Source: Lachnospiraceae bacterium (GTDB lineage: Bacteria > Bacillota > Clostridia > Lachnospirales > Lachnospiraceae). From it: a DNA stretch of 64,000 nt. Numbering within the stretch: position 1 is the first letter of the stretch; each line of letters starts with the position of its first letter. Below, in pieces: positions 17,129 through 27,382 of this stretch. The stretch is taken from NCBI GenBank assembly GCA_011959805.1, contig BLMC01000003.1, positions 1 to 64,000 of the forward strand, given 5' to 3'. The notes beneath the pieces are model-generated. The model saw only the letters and a program-made list of their open reading frames with translations. It ran no database searches and was not told the origin of the DNA. Both the position numbers and the translations under genes were made by a program.

Positions 17129-19294
17129 ATGAGCGAAGAAATTGATTACAGTGTGCTTTATCAGCCAAAAAGGATTGTCTACGTAATCAAAAAAGATGGC
17201 AGCAAAGAGGCGTTTAATGTGCAGAAGGTCATCACTGCTGTTGGAAAATCGGCCTATCGTGCGTTGACAAAATTTACGGATGCGGAGAAGAACCAGATTT
17301 GTCAGGATGTTATAGACAAAGTGGATGAGATGGAGAGCGAGCGGATTCCCATTCCAGTAATGCACAATATTGTTGAAAGTGCTTTGGAGGATGTGAAGCC
17401 CATTGTGGCAAAGAGTTATCGTGATTACAGAAATTATAAGCAGGATTTTGTCCGTATGATGGATGATGTATACAAAAAGAGTCAATCCATTATGTATGTT
17501 GGCGATAAGGAAAATGCCAATACAGATTCCGCGCTTGTCTCTACAAAGAGAAGTCTTATTTTTAATCAGTTTAACAAGGAGCTTTATCAGAAGTTTTTTC
17601 TTACGACAGAGGAAATTCAGGCGTGTAGAGATGGATATATCTATATTCATGATATGTCAGCGCGGCGCGACACAATGAACTGTTGTTTGTTTGATGTAGA
17701 AAATGTGCTTTCCGGTGGTTTTGAAATGGGAAACATTTGGTATAATGAACCAAAGTCATTGGATGTGGCATTTGATGTAATCGGTGATATTGTGCTTAGC
17801 GCAGCGAGCCAGCAATATGGCGGATTTACAGTTCCAGAGGTAGATAAAATTCTAGCGCCTTACGCCGAAAAAACATACCAATCAGCGGTTGAGAAGTATA
17901 TCCGTCTTGGCATCGAGCAAAAAAGGGCAGAAGAAGTGGCTATCGCTGATGTAGAGCGTGAGTTTGAACAAGGATTTCAAGGATGGGAGTACAAGTTTAA
18001 TACTGTGGCAAGTAGCCGTGGTGATTATCCATTTATTACGGTCACAGCCGGAATAGGAACAGAACGCTTTGCAAAGATGGCGACAGTACAAATGTTAAAT
18101 GTCAGGCGAAAGGGGCAGGGGAAAAAGGATTGCAAGAAACCTGTTCTGTTTCCTAAGATTGTGTTTTTGTATGATGAGAATCTTCACGGACCGGGAAAAC
18201 CGCTTGAGGATGTGTTTGAGGCAGGGGTTCAATGTTCGGCAAAAACAATGTATCCTGATTGGCTTAGTTTGACAGGAAAGGGATATATTGCCAGCATGTA
18301 CAAGCAGTATGGCAAAGTGATTTCTCCGATGGGGTGCCGCGCATTTCTTTCTCCGTGGTATGAGCGGGGTGGAATGCATCCTGCAGATGACAAAGATATG
18401 CCAGTATTTGTTGGACGTTTTAATATCGGGGCTGTTTCGCTACATCTTCCAATGATTCTTGCAAAAGCAAGACAGGAAAGCAGAGACTTTTATGAGGTGC
18501 TTGACTATTACTTGAATCTTATTCGACAACTGCATATTAGAACTTATGCATATCTTGGAAATATGCGTGCTTCGACCAACCCATTGGCTTATTGTGAGGG
18601 TGGATTTTTGGGTGGTCATCTCAAGTTATCGGACAAAATTAAACCGTTGTTAAAGTATGCGACAGCTTCTTTTGGCATCACAGCATTCAATGAGCTTCAG
18701 ATGTTATATAATGGTAAATCTCTTGTGGAGGATGGTACATTTGCGCTGGAAGTTCTTGAATATATCAACAAGGAAGTCAGCCGTTTTAAAGAGGAGGATG
18801 GAAATCTGTATGCAATCTATGGAACCCCCGCTGAAAATTTGTGTGGCTTACAGGTAAAACAGTTCCGCGCACAGTATGGAATTGTGGAGGGAGTTTCTGA
18901 CAGAGAGTATGTCAGCAATAGCTTTCACTGTCATGTGACAGAGGACATAACGCCAATTGAAAAACAGAATTTAGAATACCGGTTTTGGGAGCTATCCAAC
19001 GGAGGCAAAATTCAATATGTAAAATATCCAATTGATTATAATATCTCTGCGATTAAGACGCTTGTGAGGCGTGCAATGGAGATGGGTTTTTATGAGGGGG
19101 TCAATCTATCTCTTGCATATTGTGATGACTGTGGGCATCAGGAGTTAGAGATGGATATTTGCCCGAAATGCGGCAGTAAAAACCTAACCAAAATTGACCG
19201 TATGAACGGGTATCTGTCATACTCTCGTGTTCATGGGGATACTAGATTGAACGATGCAAAGATGGCAGAAATAGCAGAACGCAAAAGCATGTAG
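17129..19294 (+). CDS. nrdD: Anaerobic ribonucleoside-triphosphate reductase NrdD
   Basis: Class III glycyl-radical enzyme reducing NTPs to dNTPs without oxygen. 721 residues. An ATP-cone regulatory domain lies at about 10-100 (YVIKKDGSKEAFNVQKVITA). The catalytic barrel includes CLFDVENVLSGGFEMG. The C-terminal zinc site has CDDCGHQ and CPKCGS (about 665-685). The glycyl-radical motif is RMNGYLSYSR with Gly near 695. AAAGGGAG precedes the ATG. It is followed 19 bp later by its activase gene and sits behind an NrdR-controlled promoter. Confidence 0.97.
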   Translation: MSEEIDYSVLYQPKRIVYVIKKDGSKEAFNVQKVITAVGKSAYRALTKFTDAEKNQICQDVIDKVDEMESERIPIPVMHNIVESALEDVKPIVAKSYRDYRNYKQDFVRMMDDVYKKSQSIMYVGDKENANTDSALVSTKRSLIFNQFNKELYQKFFLTTEEIQACRDGYIYIHDMSARRDTMNCCLFDVENVLSGGFEMGNIWYNEPKSLDVAFDVIGDIVLSAASQQYGGFTVPEVDKILAPYAEKTYQSAVEKYIRLGIEQKRAEEVAIADVEREFEQGFQGWEYKFNTVASSRGDYPFITVTAGIGTERFAKMATVQMLNVRRKGQGKKDCKKPVLFPKIVFLYDENLHGPGKPLEDVFEAGVQCSAKTMYPDWLSLTGKGYIASMYKQYGKVISPMGCRAFLSPWYERGGMHPADDKDMPVFVGRFNIGAVSLHLPMILAKARQESRDFYEVLDYYLNLIRQLHIRTYAYLGNMRASTNPLAYCEGGFLGGHLKLSDKIKPLLKYATASFGITAFNELQMLYNGKSLVEDGTFALEVLEYINKEVSRFKEEDGNLYAIYGTPAENLCGLQVKQFRAQYGIVEGVSDREYVSNSFHCHVTEDITPIEKQNLEYRFWELSNGGKIQYVKYPIDYNISAIKTLVRRAMEMGFYEGVNLSLAYCDDCGHQELEMDICPKCGSKNLTKIDRMNGYLSYSRVHGDTRLNDAKMAEIAERKSM

Positions 19295-19313
19295 GGTGGA
19301 GGTTTGATGGATT

Positions 19314-19925
19314 ATGAGATATCACAATATCACAAAAGATGATATGCTAAACGGCGATGGATTGAGAGTCGTCTTGTGGGTTGCAGGGTGTGAGCATTGC
19401 TGTAAGGGATGTCAAAATCCTATGACATGGGATTCTGATGGAGGATTGCCGTTTGATGATGCCGCCAAAGCGGAGATTTTTGACCAGCTGGACAAACCCT
19501 ATATTGAAGGAATTACATTTTCAGGTGGTGATCCACTACATTGTGCAAATCGAGAAGGAGTAAAAGCACTGGCAAAAGAGATTAAGGAAAAGTATCCGAA
19601 TAAAAATATTTGGTTGTATACAGGTGATGTGTGGGAAAATATTATAAAGTCCTCATTGGTGAAGTATATTGACGTGCTTGTCGACGGAGAGTTTGTGCAG
19701 GAGAAGAAGGATGTAACACTTTTGTGGAAAGGAAGCAGCAATCAGAGAGTCATTGATGTAAAAGCTACTTTAGCACAAGAAAATCCAAGGATACCAATCC
19801 TTCATTGCGGGGATTATGATGATATCCCTATGGGACGAGAGACAATGGGGGTATCAGACCAAAATATTGTGCCATTTAGTGCCGATGGAAGCTGTGCAAT
19901 CAAGAAAAATGCATGTGAGGCGTAA
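19314..19925 (+). CDS. nrdG: Anaerobic ribonucleotide reductase activase NrdG
   Basis: Radical-SAM activase that forms the glycyl radical on NrdD. 203 residues; the CxxxCxxC cluster motif is [12 protein letters not shown] (residues about 24-35), followed by the GGDPL motif (TFSGGDPLH) and [12 protein letters not shown]-like strand. The C-terminus is about 30 residues longer than in E. coli. GGTGGAGG lies upstream. Its 3' end is followed after 34 bp by the dUTPase gene, and the three genes form a nucleotide-metabolism operon. Confidence 0.95.
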   Translation: MRYHNITKDDMLNGDGLRVVLWVAGCEHCCKGCQNPMTWDSDGGLPFDDAAKAEIFDQLDKPYIEGITFSGGDPLHCANREGVKALAKEIKEKYPNKNIWLYTGDVWENIIKSSLVKYIDVLVDGEFVQEKKDVTLLWKGSSNQRVIDVKATLAQENPRIPILHCGDYDDIPMGRETMGVSDQNIVPFSADGSCAIKKNACEA

Positions 19926-19959
19926 TTGGAAATTTGGAAATTGCTTTAGGGAGGCAAAT

Positions 19960-20412
19960 GTGAATATAAAGATAAAATATTTTACAGATAAAGTACAAAA
20001 GTTAGAAAAAATATCAAAGGGAAATTGGATTGATTTGAGAGCTTCAGAAGATGTGGAGATGAAGCAAGGTGAGTTTAAACTGATTCCTCTTGGAATTGCG
20101 ATAGAATTGCCAAGGGGATATGAAGCACATGTTGTTCCAAGAAGCTCTACCTTTAAAAATTTTGGACTGATTCAAGTAAATCATCAAGGAGTGATTGATG
20201 GGCCTGACCGTGAGACAGGGGAAGGCGGATACTGCGGCAATGAAGATCAGTGGTTTGTTCCAATGTATGCGATGCGAGATACAACAATCCATTTGAATGA
20301 CCGTATTTGCCAGTTTCGGATTATGGAACAACAGCCAGAACTTGTTTTTGAGGAGGTTGCAGAACTTACGGGAACAAATCGTGGAGGATTTGGTTCGACT
20401 GGCAAAAATTAA
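19960..20412 (+). CDS. dut: dUTP diphosphatase
   Basis: Trimeric dUTPase, 150 residues, hydrolysing dUTP to dUMP. Motifs: D of WIDLRA (motif 1), [10 protein letters not shown] (motif 2), [12 protein letters not shown] (motif 3, with an extended loop before [10 protein letters not shown]), [10 protein letters not shown] (motif 4) and RGGFGSTGK (motif 5). The start is GTG with AGGGAGG seven bases upstream; the frame continues further up inside nrdG but without a ribosome site. It sits downstream of nrdDG, which fits joint control of dNTP pools. Confidence 0.9.
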   Translation: MNIKIKYFTDKVQKLEKISKGNWIDLRASEDVEMKQGEFKLIPLGIAIELPRGYEAHVVPRSSTFKNFGLIQVNHQGVIDGPDRETGEGGYCGNEDQWFVPMYAMRDTTIHLNDRICQFRIMEQQPELVFEEVAELTGTNRGGFGSTGKN

Positions 20413-20485
20413 AGAAATAAAGGATGTTTGAATTTATTTTACCCTTTTGGAGATACTGTTCTTGATATTGAAATTATGTAACTGA

Positions 20486-21913
<1,428 letters not shown>

Positions 21914-21924
21914 TTGTTTTTAAG

Positions 21925-21955
21925 ACAGGACTTTGTATTTTGTGCAAAGTCCTGT
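21925..21955 (+). terminator. Terminator of eno
   Basis: ACAGGACTTTG / CAAAGTCCTGT 11-bp stem with a 9-base loop, followed by TTTT. The arm sequence GGACTTTG...CAAAGTCC is the same as in the hairpin nested in the palindromic element at 16947-16971. Confidence 0.75.
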
Positions 21956-21959
21956 TTTA

Positions 21960-22484
21960 GGAGAAGTATGCCAATAAGGTGTAGCAAGAAGGAGAGATAA
22001 AGTTGCATTACGCAATTATAGATGGGTATTTAAAAGGAAAGTGTCAACAAGGATAATACAAAGAATTTCCAAATATAGTAAAAATAGTTAAAATTTTGCG
22101 ACAATTATATGAAAAATATAGATAATATGCAAAATTTACATAATTTTTTTAAATAATATAAAAAATTTCCAAAATTCACCGATATATATAATGCGCAGCA
22201 AAATATTAATTAAAACAGTTATAAAAATGTCAAATAATACCCTAATATGCCAACAGACATGTTTTATAGCTGCTTAATAAAATATTTTCAGGATAGGGTG
22301 TCTAATGTTCTGGATTACGATTCAGAGTATTAGATACCCTATTTTGATGATAACTTTTCATTTGGGGGTTTTTCGTATAGAAATTTTGTGATACAATGAC
22401 AAATAAGAGCTGTTGATAAGTATGGTGTTTGACAGCAGTTTCTTAAGCAAAAAAGGTAAAATAAAAAAGAAGGAGATTGAAATT
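21960..22484. other. AT-rich intergenic region with a leader hairpin upstream of the flavodiiron gene
   Basis: About 520 bp without a convincing gene. The first half is very AT-rich. At 22293-22342 an inverted repeat (ATAGGGTGTCTAAT / ATTAGATACCCTAT, 13 of 14 paired, 22-base loop) is followed by TTTT and could be an attenuator or terminator. A TACAAT -10-like box lies at 22392-22397 without a clear -35. A 16-codon open frame from TTG at 22003 has a ribosome site but no recognisable product. Confidence 0.4.
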
Positions 22485-23645
22485 GTGGAAAAGGTTACGG
22501 AAGATATAATAAATATAGGAGTGAATGACAGAACAATCACTCTTTTTGAAGGTCAATATGAAGTAAAAAATGGAATGGCATACAATTCGTATGTAATACT
22601 AGACGAGCAAGTGGTTGTGATGGATACGGTTGATCCACGTGCGACTCAGGAGTGGTTAAAAAATCTGGATGAAGCAGTGGGGACAAGACGTGTGGATTAT
22701 CTGGTAATTCAACATATGGAACCAGATCACGGCGGTAGCATTGTACAGTTGATGGAACGTTATCCAGAGATGAAACTTGTAGGAAATGCAAAGACATTTC
22801 AGATGTTTGAGCAGTTTTTTGATGTTTCATCCAGTGACAAAATGGTTACTGTAAAAGAAGGTGATATTCTTTCTGTTGGAAAACATACATTACAATTTTT
22901 TATGGCGCCAATGGTTCACTGGCCAGAGGTAATGGTTACTTATGAGCAGACAGAAAAGGTATTGTTTAGTGCCGATGGTTTTGGCAAATTTGGAACACGT
23001 GACGCAAAAGAGGACTGGGTACAGGAAGCCAGAAGATATTATATTAATATCTGTGGAAAGTATGGTATGCAAGTACAGGCACTATTAAAGAAAGCATCCA
23101 CATTAGAAATTAATATAATTTGTCCACTACATGGACCTGTGTTAACAGAAAATCTTGGATATTATATTGAGAAATACAATATATGGAGCAGTTATGAACC
23201 GGAAGATGAGGGTGTGCTGATTGCCTGTGCATCTATTCATGGCCATACGTTGCATACGGCTGAAAAAATGAAAGAAATTCTGGAACAGAAAGGTGCAAAA
23301 AAAGTAGTTCTTATGGATTTAACCAGAGAGGATCTTCATGAGGCTGTCGCAGATGCATTTCGTTATCGCTATTTAGTTCTTGCAGCGGCATCATATGATG
23401 CAGGGGTATTTCCACCTATGGAGGATTTCTTAAATAAAATTAAGGCAAAGAATTATCAGAAACGTATGATTGGTATAATAGAAAATGGTTCATGGGCGCC
23501 AACTGCTGCAAAAAGTATGAAATCCTTGCTTGAAGGAGCAAAAGCACTGACAATTGTAGAACCTGTTGTGACAATTAAATCGGCGATGAAAACAGAAAAT
23601 ATTTCGCAGCTAGAAGCGCTTGCCGATGCACTTTTAAAACTATAA
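22485..23645 (+). CDS. fprA: Flavodiiron protein (A-type flavoprotein, O2/NO reductase)
   Basis: 386 residues. N-terminal metallo-beta-lactamase-like di-iron domain with HMEPDH (HxExDH), the His of MVHWPE, the Asp of SADGFGKFG and the His of CPLHGPV. C-terminal flavodoxin domain binds FMN (ACASIHGHTLHTAEKM). These enzymes reduce O2 to water or NO to N2O and protect strict anaerobes. Translation likely begins at GTG with AAGGAGA seven bases upstream; the frame extends 24 codons further but without a site. It converges with the antiporter gene. Confidence 0.93.
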   Translation: MEKVTEDIINIGVNDRTITLFEGQYEVKNGMAYNSYVILDEQVVVMDTVDPRATQEWLKNLDEAVGTRRVDYLVIQHMEPDHGGSIVQLMERYPEMKLVGNAKTFQMFEQFFDVSSSDKMVTVKEGDILSVGKHTLQFFMAPMVHWPEVMVTYEQTEKVLFSADGFGKFGTRDAKEDWVQEARRYYINICGKYGMQVQALLKKASTLEINIICPLHGPVLTENLGYYIEKYNIWSSYEPEDEGVLIACASIHGHTLHTAEKMKEILEQKGAKKVVLMDLTREDLHEAVADAFRYRYLVLAAASYDAGVFPPMEDFLNKIKAKNYQKRMIGIIENGSWAPTAAKSMKSLLEGAKALTIVEPVVTIKSAMKTENISQLEALADALLKL

Positions 23646-23671
23646 TGGATAGACAAAAGAAGAGTGATGGT

Positions 23672-25264
23672 CTACTCACGGTAGGTCACCACTCTATCAC
23701 CTTCTAATATTCGCGTTTTTCCGTCAGGAATTAAAGATTCCTCTTCTCGCATAATCATTGCAATTAATTCATCAGGAGCTAAGTTTAAATCTGCAATGGT
23801 GCGATTGCACCACGGATGATATCTATCAATAAAAATTTCATCCAGCAATTCATTACCGCTTGGATTGTACGAGGGCGCACTCAGAATCACACTGTCACCC
23901 GCAAGAATGAGTGTATCCCCCTTTGTTATGATGGTTTCATGATTGCGCTTAATCATCAGCGCAAGAGAACCTGTGGGAAAGGATACTTCCTTGACAAGTT
24001 TGTTTTCCCAATTATGTCCTTTTGGAATATACATACGAATCAATGTAATGGAAGAGTCTTCCTGATAGTCATTGAAGGTTTTTCGGACATCTTCATTTTC
24101 ATCAATCATATCAAGTTTTTCCGCCACTCTTGGAAGCAAAGTTCCTTGTATTGCAACAGAAAATAGAGATACCATAAAGACAATATGAAACAGATTGTGG
24201 GGCATAATAACACCACCTGCCACTGCCATAATCGCAAATACGGAAGAGGAAGCACCGCGAAGTCCTGCCCAAGAAACCAAAAGACATTGTCTTGCAGAGC
24301 ACTGAAAGGGTTTTAGGAGCAGAAATACAGCAACAGGTCTTGCGATTAATGTAAGGATTACTGTGATGACAATTGCTGTAAATATCACGTTTGACATCTC
24401 ATGCGGAATCGTTAGAAGTCCTAGCAAGAAAAAGATTAATATCTGTGCAAGGGAAGTGACTCCATCAAAAAACGGAATCAATGTGGCTTTGTTTTTGATA
24501 TGGCTATTTCCAATAATAACACCCATAATGTATACACTCAAGTATGCATTTCCTCCCATAATTTGGGATAAAGTATAGCAGATTAATACCATTGCGATCA
24601 TAAAAATTGTGTCAAGACCATCGGATACAAGTGTTGTTTTTGTCATTAGACGTATTGTGATTAACGCGAAAATTAGACCGACCAAGGAACCTACTACCAA
24701 TTGTAAAAAGATGTGCATAATAATATGTTGCGATTCTCCAGAATAGATGATTCCTAGGGCAATAAAGGTCAACATATAAGCCATAGGGTCATTGCTTCCG
24801 CTTTCCATTTCCAAAAGAGATGCAGTGCTGTTCTTTAGATTTAGTTTTTTCTGACGGAGTATGGCAAATACACTTGCAGCGTCTGTGGAACCGAGCACTG
24901 CACCGACAAGAAAGCTTTCTGGCCATGTGTAACCCAAGATAAGTTTCACAAACAATGCTGTGGCGGCTGTCGTAATTGCTACGCCAATTGTTGATAAAAG
25001 AACCGACTTTACAGCGACGTCTTTTGCAAGATCCCACTTTAGATTAAATCCACCATAGAACATGATAAACAACAATGCAATGGAGCATATATTTTCTGCA
25101 AGTTTATAGTCACTGAAAGGAATTTTTAAAATTCCATCACTTCCAAAGAGCATACCAATAAACATAAACAAAATTAACGCTGGCATACCAAACTTTCCAG
25201 AAAATTTTTCGGCTATCACACACAATAATATCACAATTGCTACGAGTAGTAGGATAAAAGTCAT
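23672..25264 (-). CDS. Potassium/proton antiporter (NhaP2/CvrA type)
   Basis: 530-residue CPA1 antiporter. About 12 hydrophobic segments fill residues 1-390, with GAVLGSTDAASVFAILR and EMESGSNDPMAYMLT characteristic of the NhaP2 group. The soluble tail holds two tandem TrkA-C/RCK_C-like units (about 410-465, NKLVKEVSFPTGSLALMIKR, and about 480-530, IADLNLAPDELIAMIMREEE), which sense nucleotides or second messengers such as c-di-AMP in relatives. Role: K+ efflux and pH homeostasis. AAAGGA precedes the ATG. Two tiny membrane-protein genes lie upstream on the same strand. Confidence 0.88.
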   Translation of the reverse strand: MTFILLLVAIVILLCVIAEKFSGKFGMPALILFMFIGMLFGSDGILKIPFSDYKLAENICSIALLFIMFYGGFNLKWDLAKDVAVKSVLLSTIGVAITTAATALFVKLILGYTWPESFLVGAVLGSTDAASVFAILRQKKLNLKNSTASLLEMESGSNDPMAYMLTFIALGIIYSGESQHIIMHIFLQLVVGSLVGLIFALITIRLMTKTTLVSDGLDTIFMIAMVLICYTLSQIMGGNAYLSVYIMGVIIGNSHIKNKATLIPFFDGVTSLAQILIFFLLGLLTIPHEMSNVIFTAIVITVILTLIARPVAVFLLLKPFQCSARQCLLVSWAGLRGASSSVFAIMAVAGGVIMPHNLFHIVFMVSLFSVAIQGTLLPRVAEKLDMIDENEDVRKTFNDYQEDSSITLIRMYIPKGHNWENKLVKEVSFPTGSLALMIKRNHETIITKGDTLILAGDSVILSAPSYNPSGNELLDEIFIDRYHPWCNRTIADLNLAPDELIAMIMREEESLIPDGKTRILEGDRVVTYRE

Positions 25265-25461
25265 AATCCCGTCCTTTCTATCAATCGCCTAAAAGGTTGC
25301 AGTTGAGTCAAGAACTTTGCAAGAGACTGTAACCAAAAAGACTCTTTAGTCTAATAAAGTGTTCCTATAATAATACTAACTTTTTCTGGTAAAATATGCA
25401 AGTAACGTTATAAAATTTTAATACTTGTTTATTTCCATAAGTAATGCGCTAAGTGATTGTG

Positions 25462-25566
25462 AAGCAGATATTTGACGAATAAAGCCCCTCGTAGCTTGCT
25501 GCGTTGCAAGTTTGATGCTTTGTCAGCTCTTGCTCTGGGGGCTGACTTTATTCGAGCAATTTGCTT
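25462..25566. repeat. Imperfect long inverted repeat
   Basis: Outer arms AAGCAGATATTTG-CGAATAAAG and CTTTATTCGAGCAATTTGCTT enclose CCCC/GGGG and two inner hairpins (CTTGC/GCAAG, GTCAG/CTGAC). It lies between the small membrane genes and the antiporter gene on the minus strand. The architecture resembles the other multi-hairpin intergenic elements here, but the sequence differs, and no second copy is present in the window. Confidence 0.5.
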
Positions 25567-25573
25567 GTCTCTA

Positions 25574-25717
25574 TTAATTGTAAATAGATATATGGTATTT
25601 TACTTTGCGATAAATCTTATAGAAAATTACTGCAAAGAGTGACACAATAATATAGAGTGTAGAAAGCGCACCAGTTGTACCACCAATAAATACTAAAATC
25701 CATAAAAATATATTCAT
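25574..25717 (-). CDS. Small single-span membrane protein (47 residues)
   Basis: ATG with GGAGGTTTGATT upstream opens 47 codons: MNIFLWILVFIGGTTGALST, a hydrophobic continuation (LYIIVSLFAVIFYKIY) and a basic end (RKVKYHISIYN). One or two membrane spans then a positively charged tail, so probably N-out or hairpin topology. I do not recognise the family. It lies 30 bp after another tiny membrane gene and upstream of the antiporter, so an accessory role in ion transport is possible but unproven. Confidence 0.65.
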   Translation of the reverse strand: MNIFLWILVFIGGTTGALSTLYIIVSLFAVIFYKIYRKVKYHISIYN

Positions 25718-25747
25718 AATCAAACCTCCGAATTTATACATTAAATA

Positions 25748-25894
25748 CTATTTGTTCTGTGTGTTGTTTGGTTTTGTCTGAGACGTTTTTTCAACAGAAG
25801 AGTGTGACGATCCTCCCGCTTCATAAATGCAGGTAAAAATCCCAGCACCAACAGCGATAACAACCATCAATCCAAATATGATATTTTGAAACAT
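25748..25894 (-). CDS. Small single-span membrane protein (48 residues)
   Basis: ATG with TATGGAGG upstream opens 48 codons: an N-terminal hydrophobic helix (MFQNIIFGLMVVIAVGAGIF), then TCIYEAGGSSHSS and a polar Lys/Thr/Gln/Asn tail. One membrane span. No family recognised. It is the first gene of a minus-strand pair, behind a plausible promoter at 25952-25980. Confidence 0.65.
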   Translation of the reverse strand: MFQNIIFGLMVVIAVGAGIFTCIYEAGGSSHSSVEKTSQTKPNNTQNK

Positions 25895-25951
25895 AATAAA
25901 AAACCTCCATAGTTTATTTTGTAAAGTGTCTCTTGCAAAAGAACATTACTG

Positions 25952-25980
25952 CATATAAAAGGTAGGAAAAATCATTACAA
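25952..25980 (-). promoter_or_regulatory. Candidate promoter for the small membrane genes
   Basis: On the minus strand TTGTAA (25975-25980), 17 bp, TATATG (25952-25957), about 58 bp before the first small gene. Confidence 0.4.
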
Positions 25981-26125
25981 AATAGTTAAAATTGTGTACA
26001 CAAAAAAGACAAAACGATAAATTTTGCTTATCAGACAATCTTTAAAATTTTTGCATTGATTTTAGAGTGTTCTTTTTAATGAACAGTGCTTTACAAAAGT
26101 GATGAAACAGTAAAGTGAAAATAAG

Positions 26126-26539
26126 TTAAGAAATATGGGATTTTTTACCATCATTATTGTGAATATAATTCAGAGTCCTGCAATTGTACTGATTTTGATG
26201 TGCGTCAGTACACAAGTAGGAGTTTTTGAAAAATAGATATAATAGAAAAACACTAAGTAGAAGCAGGGCATAAATTATACACTGACTAATACGTAGAACT
26301 GTAGAAGGGCGTGCAGACTGACGCATTAGAACAAATTCTTCAATAAAACGTATAGAACCTTTATCGTAGAAGATATGAGTGTCTGCAACATGGCTGCTTT
26401 CTTGTAATGTTGAGCCAGATAAGTCAGAAACATGCGAAAAAGAGGAATCCTTGCAAATCTCTTCACAAGAAATTCCCAGTACAAGCAAAGACAGTATTAA
26501 TATTATACATAAAAATTTGCTATGTACAACCTTTCTCAT
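26126..26539 (-). CDS. Hypothetical membrane-anchored exported protein
   Basis: 137 residues: a signal-like hydrophobic stretch (KFLCIILILSLLVLGISC, possibly lipobox-like but not canonical), a Ser/His-rich extracellular segment (about 20-80), a second membrane span near 90-107 (IIYALLLLSVFLLYLFF) and a polar Asn/His-rich tail. No family recognised. The start was placed at the Met directly before the hydrophobic stretch; the ribosome site there is weak (GAGG, 14 bases away), and an upstream Met at 26665 would add 42 unlikely residues. Confidence 0.5.
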   Translation of the reverse strand: MRKVVHSKFLCIILILSLLVLGISCEEICKDSSFSHVSDLSGSTLQESSHVADTHIFYDKGSIRFIEEFVLMRQSARPSTVLRISQCIIYALLLLSVFLLYLFFKNSYLCTDAHQNQYNCRTLNYIHNNDGKKSHIS

Positions 26540-26812
26540 ACCAGTTGTTGCCTCGATTCTGACAGTTTTAATATACCCGATTACAACAAAATTTGTTGTA
26601 TTTAAAGTATTTTGTTGCAAAATAGGGGTGTCTGTAACTATACCACAAATAAAAATGTTATTCAAGTAAAATATTGAAAAAAGAATTTAGGATAAGAAGC
26701 CAAACTTGAAAATAAACTGTAACCTTGAGATACATAGTATAATGTGATATGCTATTGATATCGTTGATGTTAAACAATTTTTACCAAAAAGATAGAAAGG
26801 AGCTGCTTAAAA

Positions 26813-27382
26813 ATGGAAAACCAAAAGGAGCAGATTTTAGCAGAGGCGTTAAAGGAAGCGACAAAGAAAGCTTTTGTAGATTTGTTTGCCCAAAATCCAA
26901 AAGAACATTTTTATTATTGCACGCTTGTGTTGATAGAGGCACAGGGATGTCCTGTGGTATCTGCAATGTCTGAAGAAGCATTGGATAGAGTCGTAAAAAA
27001 ATATATAGAAGAGTATAAAGTTGAAGATTCGCCAGAAAATTTAAGACAGGACCTTAAATGGTCATATGCAGATTCTCCGTATAATTTATATGGAGAGCAG
27101 TATTTTACAAAGGTTCAACAAATCGTTGAGGAAAGAGATGCAAAGTTACAGTCGGATGAAGATTTTGAGCAGGAATATGAAATACGAATGAATATTATGG
27201 AAAAAGTTATGGCGGATTTGGACCAGGAGGGAATCTTTGGGAGTGGGGAACAAAGAAATCGTATTGTCGTTGCGGCGGAAGTAATGCCGCCTGACGATAC
27301 AAACACATCAAGGGTACTTCGACTAAACGCAAAAGAAAATTTAAAAGAATGGCTTGAGGAAGCAGCGGAGGAATTAGAATGA
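26813..27382 (+). CDS. DUF4303 family protein
   Basis: 189 residues, soluble. Matches the DUF4303 pattern: HFYYCTLVLIEAQGCPVVSA near the N-terminus, then SEEALDRV and LKWSYADSPYNLYGEQYF near residue 80. The biochemical function of the family is unknown to me. AAAGGAG precedes the ATG. Its stop overlaps the next gene's start (ATGA), so it is translationally coupled to the glycogen debranching enzyme. Confidence 0.75.
   Translation: MENQKEQILAEALKEATKKAFVDLFAQNPKEHFYYCTLVLIEAQGCPVVSAMSEEALDRVVKKYIEEYKVEDSPENLRQDLKWSYADSPYNLYGEQYFTKVQQIVEERDAKLQSDEDFEQEYEIRMNIMEKVMADLDQEGIFGSGEQRNRIVVAAEVMPPDDTNTSRVLRLNAKENLKEWLEEAAEELE

Noticed and set aside
22003-22056. 16-codon open frame from TTG with AAGGAG upstream
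   Set aside because: Too short, no recognisable product and within a degenerate AT-rich gap.
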